Shown piece by piece: positions 40,577-49,513 of a DNA stretch of 64,000 nt (positions within the stretch are counted from its first letter, which is position 1; every line of letters starts with the position of its first letter). The DNA comes from Pseudovibrio brasiliensis (GTDB taxonomy: Bacteria; Pseudomonadota; Alphaproteobacteria; Rhizobiales; Stappiaceae), in contig NZ_CP074126.1 of the NCBI RefSeq assembly GCF_018282095.1, positions 3,080,341 through 3,144,340 of the forward strand, in the 5' to 3' direction. Under the pieces are notes generated by a model that saw nothing but the letters and a program-made list of their open reading frames with translations, searched no databases and was not told the DNA's origin. A program made the translations under genes and the position numbers.

Positions 40577-41302
40577 ATGGTTCAGCACTGCAAGGTTATC
40601 ATCAGGAACCGAAGCAGAACGGCCCGTCGTTTCTATCTGTTCCAGCTTCAGCCGACCTATGTGGTTGTGGGTGGGGAAGTGCCTGAGGTTCTCTCCTGCT
40701 GTGTCTGTGCTGGCGAGGTTGAGCCCTACAACATATCCGGCGCTGAGCTGGAGTTTGTATTCAATGAAGTGGTGTTGGCTGGTGCTGTTCATGAGAAGAG
40801 TGCTTCTACTGGTGCTCGCCGTTTCGCTTCGCCTACCGGGAATGATGAGAGTGATGCACTGGGGTTTGCCATGCAGCGGGTGGTGGGGACGCAGAGTTCT
40901 GAAGATGCTGTTTCCATCAACAGCACGCGTTTGAGCGTGGCGCCGTTGGGCCTTTCTCCCTCTGTCAATGAAGCCGGTGTGACCCTGCGCAGTTTCAGGG
41001 TGCATACGCCTGCGGTTCCAGATGAGGAGCTGGTGGATGTTTATTGCGGCAATGCCATTCAGCATCAGGATGGACAGGTGGTGCTTTCCAGTTTCGTCAG
41101 GCCATCCGCTGACAGTCAGATGGATTGTGCGCCGCTGTTTGCTTTCTGGCTTGATACGGGCCCTTATCAGGTGGGGGAGGTGGTGCCCTATGATCGCTCG
41201 GGTTCTGGCCCGGCTCCGGTTCTTATCGAGTTTGCCTTTGATGGGCCCCAGGTTGTGATTGCGGATTATAATGAGGACGGAACATTCTCGCCGAGGGATT
41301 AA
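40577..41302 (+). CDS. Protein of unknown function
   Basis: This 241-residue protein is not recognised. It begins with a basic segment (CKVIIRNRSRTARRFYLFQL), has several cysteines early on (VLSCCVCAGE), and is otherwise acidic and probably beta-rich (SVAPLGLSPSVNEAGVTLR, ending YNEDGTFSPRD). No signal peptide or membrane helix is seen. ATG 40577 follows GAGGAGG at good spacing; the frame is open further upstream without a ribosome site. Neighbouring genes give no clue to its job. Confidence 0.75.
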   Translation: MVQHCKVIIRNRSRTARRFYLFQLQPTYVVVGGEVPEVLSCCVCAGEVEPYNISGAELEFVFNEVVLAGAVHEKSASTGARRFASPTGNDESDALGFAMQRVVGTQSSEDAVSINSTRLSVAPLGLSPSVNEAGVTLRSFRVHTPAVPDEELVDVYCGNAIQHQDGQVVLSSFVRPSADSQMDCAPLFAFWLDTGPYQVGEVVPYDRSGSGPAPVLIEFAFDGPQVVIADYNEDGTFSPRD

Positions 41303-41377
41303 CTTTGCCCCGTTGTTTCAATAGGATGTGACAGTGTTTGAGGTTGAGAGCTGATTTGAGGAAGGGAGCTTTTACAG

Positions 41378-41803
41378 ATGGCAGAGCGTGGCGGAACGGA
41401 CTTGCAGGAACTGCTGGCGTCCATGGAGGCTTCTCTTTCCGAAGAAAGCTTTGTGTTTTGCACCTTTCCCAATGGCAGTATTGAGGCCTTGGCAGAACAT
41501 TCACCACTTGGGCTGTTCTGGGAGCAGGAAGGCCTGACGGCGATCCTTTCCATCGAGAATGCAGGCAAAGCAGGCGTTGAAACCGAACCCTGCTTCCGCC
41601 GAATCTCCTTAGCCGTTCACAGCTCCCTGGAAGCGGTCGGCCTCACCGCTGCCCTCTCCAAAGCCCTCGCTGAAGCCGGTATCTCCGCCAACGTCGTCGC
41701 CGCCTTTTACCACGACCACATCTTCGTGCCAGAAGAAAAGGCAGAAGCTGCCATGACCGCGCTGGAAGAACTGAGCCGTTCTGCGAAGGCTGGGTTGGGT
41801 TAG
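41378..41803 (+). CDS. ACT-domain-like protein
   Basis: This 141-residue protein resembles small ACT-domain proteins: SFVFCTFPNGSIEALAEHSP, FWEQEGLTAILSIENA, then FRRISLAVHSSLEAVGLTAA and AGISANVVAAFYHDHIFVPE. In these, ACT domains bind small ligands such as amino acids. There is no catalytic domain. It overlaps the 3' end of the convergent GGDEF-EAL gene by four bases. The family assignment is good; ligand and role are unknown. Confidence 0.85.
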   Translation: MAERGGTDLQELLASMEASLSEESFVFCTFPNGSIEALAEHSPLGLFWEQEGLTAILSIENAGKAGVETEPCFRRISLAVHSSLEAVGLTAALSKALAEAGISANVVAAFYHDHIFVPEEKAEAAMTALEELSRSAKAGLG

Positions 41804-43896
41804 GCCAGGATCCCGAGTTGGGAGGCTGGGGCTCTTGGGGGTGGGGCTATGGTTTGCTGGCCGTTCAGGAGGCACTCGAAGGTTTCGGGAGCAACGGCTG
41901 GGGAGTACAGGTAGCCCTGATACTCGTGGCACTGCAGTTTCTGGATCTGGCGGAGCTGTTCTTTGGTCTCGATGCCTTCTGCCACCAGCGTGAGGTTCAG
42001 CAGGCGGCCCATCTGGACGATCATCTGTACAATTGGCCAGCGTTTGGTGTCGGCGATGAAGGACCGGTCAATCTTCAGAGCTGTTACCGGGTAGCGTTGG
42101 AGGTAACCCAGGTTTGAGTAGCCTGTGCCGAAGTCGTCGATTTCCAGCGTAAAGCCCAGATCACGCAGGGCATTGAGTTCTTTCAGCGTTTCATTGGCGT
42201 CGCTGAGCAGGGCGCTTTCGGTGATCTCCAACCGGATTGATCTGGCCGACGCACCGGTCTCAATGAGGATGCGGTGCAGGCGCTGAGATATGCGGCCACG
42301 ACGGAACTGGGCCGGGGACAAGTTGATGGAGATCGCAATGTCATGGCCAGCCTGTGCCCACTGCTTTTGTTGGAGCATGGCTTCGCGGGCAACCCAGTCG
42401 CCGATCTCATCAATCATGCCTGCTTCCTCTGCAATCTCAATGAAGCTCGCTGCTGAAACAAGACCGCGGGTTGGGTGATGCCAGCGCAGCAGACCTTCCG
42501 CGCCCACAATGCGGTTGGTGGCGACGCAGACGCGTGGCTGATAGTGAACGGCGAGTTCTTTGTTGCGTAGAGCCTGACGCAATGCGGTTTCCAGACTGAC
42601 GCGCTCTTCCGCTTCCCGAGACATGGAGATGTCGAAGAAGCAGATGCGGTCGCGGCCCAAATCCTTGGCTTTATACATGGCAAGGTCGGCCTTGCGCATG
42701 AGGGTGTCCAGATCAACGCCATGTTCCGGATAGGTGCACACGCCAATGGATGGGGTGACCTGCAGCATGTGTCCGCGCACTTTACACGGCTTGGACAGGG
42801 CTGTTCTGATTTCGCGGCTGATATCGTCCAGCAGATCGTAATCAGCGAAGTTGGCGATGAGCACAACGAACTCATCGCCGCCGAGGCGGGCGACAAAGCC
42901 GATGCCTTCTACGACTTCCTTCAGGCGCTTGGCGATGACAACGAGCAGGTCGTCGCCGACCAGATGGCCGAGGGTGTCGTTGATTGTTTTAAAGCGGTCG
43001 AGATCAATGAAGATGAGCGCTCCGGGGTTGCCCGTGATGCGAGTCTCATCCAGATAGCGCTCGGCCTCAATCTCAAGAAATGTTCTGTTGGCAAGGCCGG
43101 TCAGTGTGTCGTGGTGGGCTAGATAGCGGACTTCGTGTTCCGCTTTCAGGCGTTTTGTGACATCTGAAGCGCTGAGCAGGATGGCGCGGGAGCCAGAAAA
43201 CGGGTCGTATCCGCTGCGGGCGTTCAGGTCGAACCAGCGTTCTCCCTGAGAGGAGTGCATGAGAGCGACGAGGTTTGCCTTGCCTGTTTTGCGCAGTTCA
43301 TCCAGCAGCGCGTCAAAATCGCGGCGGTTGCACATGCGGTTGATCAGGTCTTCGCAGCCATCAGGCCGGTTGAGGCGGCTTGCCGGGTTTTCAAAGATCA
43401 GTTTGCCGTTCTCATCGAACATGCTGATCATGGAGGTGGTGTAGAGCAGAACCTGCGCGCTGCGCACCTGTTCCGGTTCGTTGCCGACCTCAGAAATAAC
43501 CTGGACCAACAGACCCGGATTGCCTGAGACAAGCGGCTGAGGGGATATAGAGCAGTACACGGAAACTGGCTGTGCGTTTGGGATGACGGTGATGCACTCG
43601 GTGATGCGGCCTTCTTCCCGTACTCGGGTCAGATAAGACTGCAACTGCCGCTCATAAGAGGGATCATCAAATGGGGCCGGCAGTTCAATTCTGAAGGCAC
43701 CGGTATGGTCGATACACTCCTTGAGTGACACTCCGAGGAACGTCAGGCCTGCGTCATTGGCCCAAACCAGTTTGGTCTGGGAGACGTCGACAATGTACAT
43801 GGGGACGTCGACACGAGCGAAGGCCCGTTGGTCTTCTGTTGGGACAGGCGAGTGATATAGGACGTTGGCATCCAGCGTTTCAATAAAACCAGTCAA
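41800..43896 (-). CDS. PAS-GGDEF-EAL cyclic di-GMP signalling protein
   Basis: This 698-residue cytoplasmic protein contains two PAS-like sensor regions (about residues 25-140 and 145-245), a GGDEF domain (255-420) and an EAL domain (430-680). The GGDEF motif is intact (ARLGGDEFVVL), so cyclic di-GMP synthesis is possible. No RxxD inhibitory site is visible upstream of it. The EAL signature reads AEGLLRW, with glycine replacing alanine, but NLSPAQF, EITES, DDFGTGYS, KIDRSF and AEGIET are kept, so it may also be an active phosphodiesterase. The start is a TTG preceded by an AGG-rich stretch; no ATG occurs before the first PAS motif. It should affect motility or biofilm. Confidence 0.93.
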   Translation of the reverse strand: MTGFIETLDANVLYHSPVPTEDQRAFARVDVPMYIVDVSQTKLVWANDAGLTFLGVSLKECIDHTGAFRIELPAPFDDPSYERQLQSYLTRVREEGRITECITVIPNAQPVSVYCSISPQPLVSGNPGLLVQVISEVGNEPEQVRSAQVLLYTTSMISMFDENGKLIFENPASRLNRPDGCEDLINRMCNRRDFDALLDELRKTGKANLVALMHSSQGERWFDLNARSGYDPFSGSRAILLSASDVTKRLKAEHEVRYLAHHDTLTGLANRTFLEIEAERYLDETRITGNPGALIFIDLDRFKTINDTLGHLVGDDLLVVIAKRLKEVVEGIGFVARLGGDEFVVLIANFADYDLLDDISREIRTALSKPCKVRGHMLQVTPSIGVCTYPEHGVDLDTLMRKADLAMYKAKDLGRDRICFFDISMSREAEERVSLETALRQALRNKELAVHYQPRVCVATNRIVGAEGLLRWHHPTRGLVSAASFIEIAEEAGMIDEIGDWVAREAMLQQKQWAQAGHDIAISINLSPAQFRRGRISQRLHRILIETGASARSIRLEITESALLSDANETLKELNALRDLGFTLEIDDFGTGYSNLGYLQRYPVTALKIDRSFIADTKRWPIVQMIVQMGRLLNLTLVAEGIETKEQLRQIQKLQCHEYQGYLYSPAVAPETFECLLNGQQTIAPPPRAPASQLGILA

Positions 43897-44263
43897 ACCT
43901 GAAAATCCCTTTGTGCTGTGTCCTAGGACTAGACACCATCCCCTGCATGTCTATATCAGCTATAGGTAGATCGTTATTTTTACCGATTATGTGAGTTGCA
44001 AGGTTATTAAAACGTTATTCCTTTGCCTTTAAGTTGGAACAAACGAACTGAAAATGTGCAAAATGCATTGATTTAGAGGTGGAGAAACGGCGGTCTAGCG
44101 AAGGACCTACCAAAAGTGAGGGGAGAACACCCTCTTTTTCCTAGGGAATTTCTGTTAGGCTATGACTTTGCGTGTTTGCGGTCTGCCGCAGTATCTTTTA
44201 GTTATGTTTGATCAGAGTCTGCCGCGTGGGGCGGTAGCGAATAAAAGGGAGCATGTCATTCGC
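43897..44263. other. Gap before the ClpP-like gene
   Basis: This stretch is AT-rich on the left. The ClpP-like reading frame is open back to 44162, but that part lacks family likeness. No other gene or clear promoter can be supported. Confidence 0.45.
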
Positions 44264-44878
44264 ATGACGGACTATTGTGCTTCGACGTCAATTCGCCTTG
44301 AAGGTGATGAGGACGCGCCAAAGAATCCTGAAAAGTCCATCCCGGTGGACAAGCATCTTTTTGATGCGCGGACAGTGCTGATTACAGGACCTGTGACACA
44401 AGAGATGGCTCAGGATGTCTGTTCCCGTCTGCTTGCACTTTCCCAGGTCAGCAATGACCCGATTACCGTTATTGTTTCTTCTCCGGGTGGCCACGTAGAG
44501 TCCGGCGACATGATCCATGACATGATCAAGTTCATCCAGCCGGAAGTTCGTATGCTCGGCATGGGCTGGGTGGCGAGCGCTGGTGCTCTGATTTACGTGT
44601 CTGTGCCTAAAGAGCGTCGTTTCTGCACTCAGAACACCCGCTTCCTGCTTCACCAACCATCCGGTGGTGCTGGCGGTATGGCAACTGACATCGAAATTCA
44701 GGCCAAAGAAATCCTCAAGATGCGTGATCGTCTGAACCAGATTTTCGCAGACGCAACCGGTCAGCCGCTGGAGCGCATCGAAAAAGACACCGACCGCGAT
44801 TACTGGATGAGCCCGGATGAGGGCATTGAGTACGGTCTTGTTGGCAAAGTGATCAACAACGTCTCCGAGCTTAGCTAA
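44264..44878 (+). CDS. ClpP-like serine peptidase
   Basis: This protein of about 204 residues is a ClpP-family protease subunit, which forms a barrel that degrades proteins fed by Clp ATPases. Catalytic residues are all visible: serine in [11 protein letters not shown], histidine in [10 protein letters not shown] and aspartate in [31 protein letters not shown] and [19 protein letters not shown] are typical of an alphaproteobacterial ClpP paralogue group. The start at 44264 gives the usual length; upstream in-frame ATGs (44162, 44204) would add an unrelated tail. It is not adjacent to a clpX gene, and clpA lies 11 kb away, so it is probably an extra ClpP. Confidence 0.9.
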   Translation: MTDYCASTSIRLEGDEDAPKNPEKSIPVDKHLFDARTVLITGPVTQEMAQDVCSRLLALSQVSNDPITVIVSSPGGHVESGDMIHDMIKFIQPEVRMLGMGWVASAGALIYVSVPKERRFCTQNTRFLLHQPSGGAGGMATDIEIQAKEILKMRDRLNQIFADATGQPLERIEKDTDRDYWMSPDEGIEYGLVGKVINNVSELS

Positions 44879-44900
44879 CAGCTGGCTTACATAAATGAGA

Positions 44901-44927
44901 AAAGGCAGCCCGTTGGCTGCCTTTTTT
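44901..44927 (+). terminator. Terminator after the ClpP-like gene
   Basis: A 10-bp stem AAAGGCAGCC/GGCTGCCTTT with loop CGTT, followed by a run of T to 44927. Confidence 0.92.
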
Positions 44928-45002
44928 GTTGCCTCGGTCAGGATTAGTGACGGGCAAGCGCTCTTTCTCTTTGAAAGGGAAGAGCGTTTTAGAAGAGGGT
45001 TC

Positions 45003-45605
45003 CTACCGCTGCCAAGTCTTAGAGGCGTCGAGCCATTGAGCGGTGCGGTGTTCGGGGTTGGTGGCGGTGGTGACATCGGAGATGGTGGCGATGGAGTCGG
45101 CGCCTGCGAAGAAGACGTTGCTGGCGCGCTCCAGAGTTATGCCACCGATTGCGACCAGATGCTTGCTGGTACTCTGGCGCCATTTCTTCAGAGTTTCCAA
45201 ACCCTGTGGCTGCCAGTGCATTTCTTTTGAGGTGCTATTGTAAATCGGGCCAAGGGCCACATATTCAGGATCTAATGCCAGAGCTGTGTCCAGCTCGGCT
45301 TCATCATGGGTGGAAATGCCGTAGTAGATCCCCGCGGAACGGAGTGCGCGGAAATCAGCGGTTTTCAGATCCTCTTGTCCTAAATGCACATAGCCCACGT
45401 TTGCGTCATACGCTGCCTGCCAGTGATCGTTGACGACAAGCACTGCGCCGGCTTTGTCGCAAAGTTGCTTTGCTTCGCGGACCTGAGATCGGATTTCATC
45501 CTCAGACTTGTCTTTGATACGGAGCTGACAAAATTTGACGCCAAGAGGAAGGACACGTGGCAGCCACTGGGTGCCATCGATGATCAGATAGAAGCGATCT
45601 AACAT
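45003..45605 (-). CDS. thiE: Thiamine phosphate synthase
   Basis: ThiE couples hydroxymethylpyrimidine diphosphate with the thiazole phosphate carboxylate to make thiamine phosphate. The 200-residue TIM-barrel protein shows GVKFCQLRIKDKSE (substrate loop), VLVVNDHWQAA, VGYVHLGQEDL, YYGISTHDEAE, YVALGPIYNSTSK and HLVAIGGITLERA, in family order. The ATG at 45605 is preferred; an in-frame GTG at 45650 would add 15 residues. Classical ThiE has the KxxxxS and GPxxxTxTK patterns; here the latter is GPIYNSTSK. It stands alone and no TPP riboswitch was seen upstream. Confidence 0.92.
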   Translation of the reverse strand: MLDRFYLIIDGTQWLPRVLPLGVKFCQLRIKDKSEDEIRSQVREAKQLCDKAGAVLVVNDHWQAAYDANVGYVHLGQEDLKTADFRALRSAGIYYGISTHDEAELDTALALDPEYVALGPIYNSTSKEMHWQPQGLETLKKWRQSTSKHLVAIGGITLERASNVFFAGADSIATISDVTTATNPEHRTAQWLDASKTWQR

Positions 45606-45920
45606 TGCTGGTTTCTCGATTAAGTGCGCAGTGACTGGATGGGTAATCACTAAATGCGTGCTGCGTTCATATTTTTGAGTGAAAATATGAGTTGTGCAGG
45701 TTGTTGGCTACAAATTTCTTAAATTTGAAGCATTTGCACGTTCTGCGTGTGTTGAATTGTGGAGAAAATCTAGCAAAAAAGGCGAGGGTTTCTTGAGGGT
45801 ATTCCTGTAAATGTCTGAGTTGAAAAGTAAATGATGAGAAATATTGGAATTTTTACCGTGTTTGCTTGCGGGCAGGGTAATTTTACGTGGTCTTCTTTTT
45901 CGCTCGTCTCTGGGGTGTAA
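45606..45920. other. Divergent gap between thiE and the cyclase
   Basis: An AT-rich region between two divergent genes that should hold both promoters. I see no gene and no clear riboswitch or hairpin. Confidence 0.45.
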
Positions 45921-47162
45921 ATGTCTAATAGCGAGTCTTTTTCCATCTGTGATTTGATGGCGTGGCTGTCCAAGGACGCAAAAATGCTGGGTCGTCCCTG
46001 CCGTATCTTTGCGGTGTTGGGGGAGCATTTGCAGGCGCTGGGCATTGAGGTGGACCGGATCTCAACCGGTATCGCTATTCTTGATCCCAATTATCATGGT
46101 GAGGGATTGATCTGGGAACGCGGGATTGGTCCGCGCGTGCGATACTTTGAACATACGCCGGAGATGAGTGAATCCTATAACCAAAGCCTCTGGAAGCGCA
46201 CAACCGAGCAGAGGCGTTTGATCCGGCATAAGTTTGGTCACAATGATGAGTATGACCGTCTTAAGATTGTCCATGAGCTGAAAGAGCAGGGCTATACAGA
46301 TTATGTGGCTGTTCCCATGATGTTTTCGGATGGGGACGTGCATGGGCTGGCGTTTGCTTCGCGCTCACCGGATGGCTTTAAGGATGAGGATGTCACTCTG
46401 TTTGAGCAGATCTCAGCACCGTTGGCGTTGATTTGTGAGCTGTTCAACTCCCGTCAGGCTTCTGAGAGCATCTTGAATACCTATCTTGGTACGCGTGCTG
46501 GACACCGGGTGATGAATGGTGAGATCCGGCGCGGAGATGGTGAGCATATCAACGCTGTTGTGGCGTTCTGTGATATCCGCAACTTCACCGGTTTTTCCAA
46601 TTATCTGCCGGACAAAGCGTTGCTGCAGTTGCTCAATGAGTATTTTGGCATTGTCACCTCACGGGTGGAGCAGCATGGCGGCGAAATTCTCAAGTTTATT
46701 GGTGATGAGGTTCTGGCGGTGTTTCCTTATACGGATGCACAGAGCGCCAGAATTGCAGCGTTTGAAGCTATGTCTGCCTTGCGTGAGAGCATGGCCGATC
46801 TGGCCAGTGCCAATGCGCGTGGATTTCCTGATCTGCCTGCTATCCATGTGGGTATGGGCGTGCATTCTGGCCGTGTGTTCTTTGGCAATGTGGGTGGTCA
46901 GCGGCGGCTGGACTTTACGGTTGTTGGACCGGTGGTGAATGAGGCTGCACGCATTGCAGACCTTTCCAAGCGCCTGAATCAGGAAATGCTGGTGTCGCAG
47001 TCCGTAGCTGAAATTCTGAACTGTTGTGAGGATACCTATGTGGGGACATACCCGCTCAAGGGCTTCCCCACACCGGTGAAAGTTTATCAGGCGCCAGAGT
47101 TGAGCAGATCCTGCGCGTTTGGACCTGGCAATACGGCTTTTCTTGCCTTTGAGAAGAACTGA
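45921..47162 (+). CDS. Class III adenylate/guanylate cyclase with N-terminal sensor domain
   Basis: This 413-residue protein has an N-terminal GAF-like sensor region (residues 20-170; YTDYVAVPMMFSDGDVHGLA is typical) and a C-terminal class III cyclase domain (about 205-390). Metal-binding aspartates appear in AFCDIRNFTGFS and KFIGDEVLAVF. RLDFTVVGPVVNEAARIADL holds the residues that contact the base and transition state. The enzyme likely makes cyclic AMP from ATP in response to a ligand sensed by the GAF domain. The last 76 bases overlap, tail to tail, the convergent DUF599 gene. Confidence 0.92.
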   Translation: MSNSESFSICDLMAWLSKDAKMLGRPCRIFAVLGEHLQALGIEVDRISTGIAILDPNYHGEGLIWERGIGPRVRYFEHTPEMSESYNQSLWKRTTEQRRLIRHKFGHNDEYDRLKIVHELKEQGYTDYVAVPMMFSDGDVHGLAFASRSPDGFKDEDVTLFEQISAPLALICELFNSRQASESILNTYLGTRAGHRVMNGEIRRGDGEHINAVVAFCDIRNFTGFSNYLPDKALLQLLNEYFGIVTSRVEQHGGEILKFIGDEVLAVFPYTDAQSARIAAFEAMSALRESMADLASANARGFPDLPAIHVGMGVHSGRVFFGNVGGQRRLDFTVVGPVVNEAARIADLSKRLNQEMLVSQSVAEILNCCEDTYVGTYPLKGFPTPVKVYQAPELSRSCAFGPGNTAFLAFEKN

Positions 47163-47803
47163 CGGCGCAGCAGTACCAGCGTGACCATCAGGGTCGTTCC
47201 GATGAAGATGAGCGGCCCTGCATACCATCCCAGATATCCGACAGCGAAGAAGAGAGCCTGCTGGCCGCTGCTGAAGTGGCGTCCGGCCAGGGTTGCAAGC
47301 CGTGCTGCGCGTAAGGACGCGTCCACGGCTTCCTCATTGTCTTCATGGCAATCGTCTGGAATAGAGCCCATGACGATGGTGGTGTAGTTGAACAGGCGGT
47401 ATGCCCAGCCGAACTTGAAGAAGGCGTAGGCGAGGATCACCATCAGACCAAACGTCTTGGCTTCGTTCTGAAGCGGATCGTCCAAAAATGGCAGGTTGAG
47501 AGTTTGGGCGAGGGCGGTGACCTCATCCATGGCGCTTAGAAGCGTGACCGTGCCACCTATGGCGAGCAGGGAAGCAGAGGCGAAGAATGCCGTGCCTTGC
47601 TGTAGGCCAGATGCGATGTTGGTGTCTGCGATGCGGACTTCCCGTCTTAACATGGCGCGCATCCAGCGGTAGCGGTGCGCATCCATGGCATGGGAGAGGG
47701 TGTGTTTGGACCACGGGCTGCGATAGGCCAGCCAACTGTACAAGCCCCATGAGAAGACGAAAAAGAGGATGGCTATGAGGTTGGAAAGCTGGATCTGAAG
47801 CAT
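47087..47803 (-). CDS. DUF599 membrane protein
   Basis: This 238-residue protein matches DUF599, a family of bacterial and plant membrane proteins without known function. It has about four hydrophobic segments, starting with LIAILFFVFSWGLYSWLAY, then TAFFASASLLAIGGTVTLL, FGLMVILAYAFFKFGWAYRL and GPLIFIGTTLMVTLVLL. Between them, RYRWMRAMLRREVRIADTNI and YTTIVMGSIPDD are conserved family motifs. It ends inside the 3' end of the convergent cyclase gene. Confidence 0.9.
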   Translation of the reverse strand: MLQIQLSNLIAILFFVFSWGLYSWLAYRSPWSKHTLSHAMDAHRYRWMRAMLRREVRIADTNIASGLQQGTAFFASASLLAIGGTVTLLSAMDEVTALAQTLNLPFLDDPLQNEAKTFGLMVILAYAFFKFGWAYRLFNYTTIVMGSIPDDCHEDNEEAVDASLRAARLATLAGRHFSSGQQALFFAVGYLGWYAGPLIFIGTTLMVTLVLLRRQFFSKARKAVLPGPNAQDLLNSGA

Positions 47804-48302
47804 TGATCTTTCTGTTTTTAAGCCTGTGTCCGGAAATCAGCCTGCGTTTTGAGCGCGGGTTTTATATGTTTGGCATGATTTGGGGAAAGGGGCTAGAGGC
47901 GGAGCGCCACATGCAGCTATGTGAGCCCAGCTATTTTCGTGCGAAAACAGACTCAAGCTACGCAAAAATCACAATTGGAGTTGTCCTATACGGCACCCAG
48001 TTCTCAATAAAGTCGAGTTTTGAACGAATTTTTCTCGAAAAAATTTGGCTGAATTTTTTTATGGTTATCGATAATTTTAGTAGTTCTAAAGAGCTCTAAC
48101 TTGTTGGGGCTATGGGATTTTATTGGGTAGGTATATCTGACTGGGTAATAGGTAGATAATTTTACGTAGCAAGGTGCGACGGTGCAGCCAGCCAAATTTT
48201 GCCGTTTTACTGTTGCGCTTTCATTGGAAAAGGAATATTCCGTGCGCCCTGTGCTGACGAGGTTTCCTCGGCGCGCATCTATCAACCATTAAACGGTGTT
48301 TT
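47804..48302. other. Gap with no supported gene
   Basis: An open frame of 98 codons starting near 47803 has no ribosome site or family features and was not accepted. The middle part (48000-48170) is AT-rich and probably carries promoters. Confidence 0.45.
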
Positions 48303-48410
48303 ATGGATCACGAAATTCAGAAGTCCTGCTGGGGGTTCACTATGTGGACTGTAGCAACCCTCGGCGGCGTTATGGCGCTGCTTTACGTATTTGCAGGTGC
48401 CGGCAGTTAA
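48303..48410 (+). CDS. Very small membrane protein (35 aa)
   Basis: A 35-residue frame starts MDHEIQKSCWGF and continues with one membrane helix (MWTVATLGGVMALLYVFAGA). It is followed 35 bases later by a very good terminator, so a short transcript is produced here. The ribosome site (GGTG) is weak. Small single-helix proteins of this shape often assist larger membrane complexes, but no partner is nearby. The RNA itself might be the functional product instead. Confidence 0.5.
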   Translation: MDHEIQKSCWGFTMWTVATLGGVMALLYVFAGAGS

Positions 48411-48444
48411 TCCCAAGACAACTGCCTGAAACGCGGATTTTGAC

Positions 48445-48477
48445 AGGGATGCAGATGTGACGTCTGCATCCCTTTTT
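48445..48477 (+). terminator. Strong terminator
   Basis: A perfect 11-bp stem (48445-48455 with 48463-48473), 7-base loop, then TTTTT. Confidence 0.92.
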
Positions 48478-48524
48478 CTTTGAGTGCTCCTAACTGTTAT
48501 CCAAAATCGATACTGTGCTGCTGA

Positions 48525-48838
48525 TCACGCTCTGTACGTTAGGGCAGTTTTGTTTGGCTCGTTTTTGTAGCTTAGCTGGCGACCCGCCTTGATATAGCTG
48601 ATGAAATTGATGAACACTTGCGGCTCCAGCACTGTGCAGCGATGAAACGCAGATCCGTCAGATAGAGTGTGCGAATGTTCAGCTCCACCTGTGGGTCTCC
48701 GATAGCGCCTGCAATGGCATAGCGGCCTTTGGGCTTGAGAGCGTCCATGAGGGATGACCATTGCTCTGCGGCCACCAGATCAACGCCGTGAGGCCAAGGC
48801 TGTCTGTAAGCATGTTTTCTGCTGCTTAATAAGAACAA
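48525..48838 (-). pseudogene. Remnant of a zinc-type alcohol dehydrogenase/quinone reductase
   Basis: Read leftward, one frame gives HGVDLVAAEQWSSLMDALKP, GRYAIAGAIGDPQVELN and IRTLYLTDLRFI, which are typical of the nucleotide-binding half of medium-chain dehydrogenases. The family continuation (CTVLEPQVFINFISYIKAG) is found in another frame. A single lost base near 48650, turning an expected GGC TGC ACA into GC TGC ACA, explains the switch. The N-terminal catalytic half and C-terminal end are missing. It is therefore a truncated, frameshifted relic of perhaps a third of the original gene. Confidence 0.85.
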
Positions 48839-48983
48839 GGGAACGAGGCGAGCTCCAGATCACTCTGTGCGCTTTGAATTACGTAGAAGACGTGGTGGTG
48901 ATCACCGATATGTTTGTGCAATGCGTTAGGTATGCGCTGTGCTATCTCTGGCAATCGGCAGAGCGACCTGCTATTTGAGCGCT

Positions 48984-49430
48984 ATGACGTTACATCTGGT
49001 GAAACTCTGTGTTGGCGTGGAAAGCGTTGACCAGCTGCGGAATTACATTGAACAGCGACAGATTCTGGCGCTGTCCCACGGTTTGAGTGATGAGCAGATC
49101 CATACGACCCGTATGGTGCCGACTCGCATTGACGAGCTGCTGGATGGTGGTTCGCTGTACTGGGTGATCAAAGGCAATGTTCAGGTCCGCCAGAAACTGA
49201 TCGACATCCGTGTTCACAAAGATGATTCTGGCAAGAAACGCTGCGATCTTGTGATGGAGCCATATCTGCATCAGACGCAACTTCAGCCACGCCGCGCGTT
49301 TCAGGGTTGGCGCTATCTGAAAGCGTCAGATGCTCCGCCGGATGTGACCGGACCTATACTCGACAGTGACCAGCTTGCCGAAATGCCAGAGGCGATGCGC
49401 CGTGAGCTGCAGGAACTCTGCCTGATCTAG
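48984..49430 (+). CDS. DUF1489 family protein
   Basis: This 148-residue protein matches DUF1489, a conserved alphaproteobacterial family of unknown function. It begins TLHLVKLCVGVESVDQLR, then TRMVPTRIDELLDGGSLYWV and IKGNVQVRQKLIDI, and has QPRRAFQGWRYLKASDAPPD near the end, all family features. No signal peptide is present, so it is cytoplasmic. The ribosome site is weak. The family often sits as a single gene, as here. Confidence 0.92.
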   Translation: MTLHLVKLCVGVESVDQLRNYIEQRQILALSHGLSDEQIHTTRMVPTRIDELLDGGSLYWVIKGNVQVRQKLIDIRVHKDDSGKKRCDLVMEPYLHQTQLQPRRAFQGWRYLKASDAPPDVTGPILDSDQLAEMPEAMRRELQELCLI

Positions 49431-49513
49431 TCGTTCCCGTTTTGCGGATTGCATCTGTAAAGGCTGGATGAGATAACCTCGTCAGGCGGCTGTCTGTCTG
49501 GGGGAAACATGCT

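Noticed and set aside
47803-48099. 98-codon rightward frame after the DUF599 gene
   Set aside because: No ribosome site, no family pattern and atypical composition.
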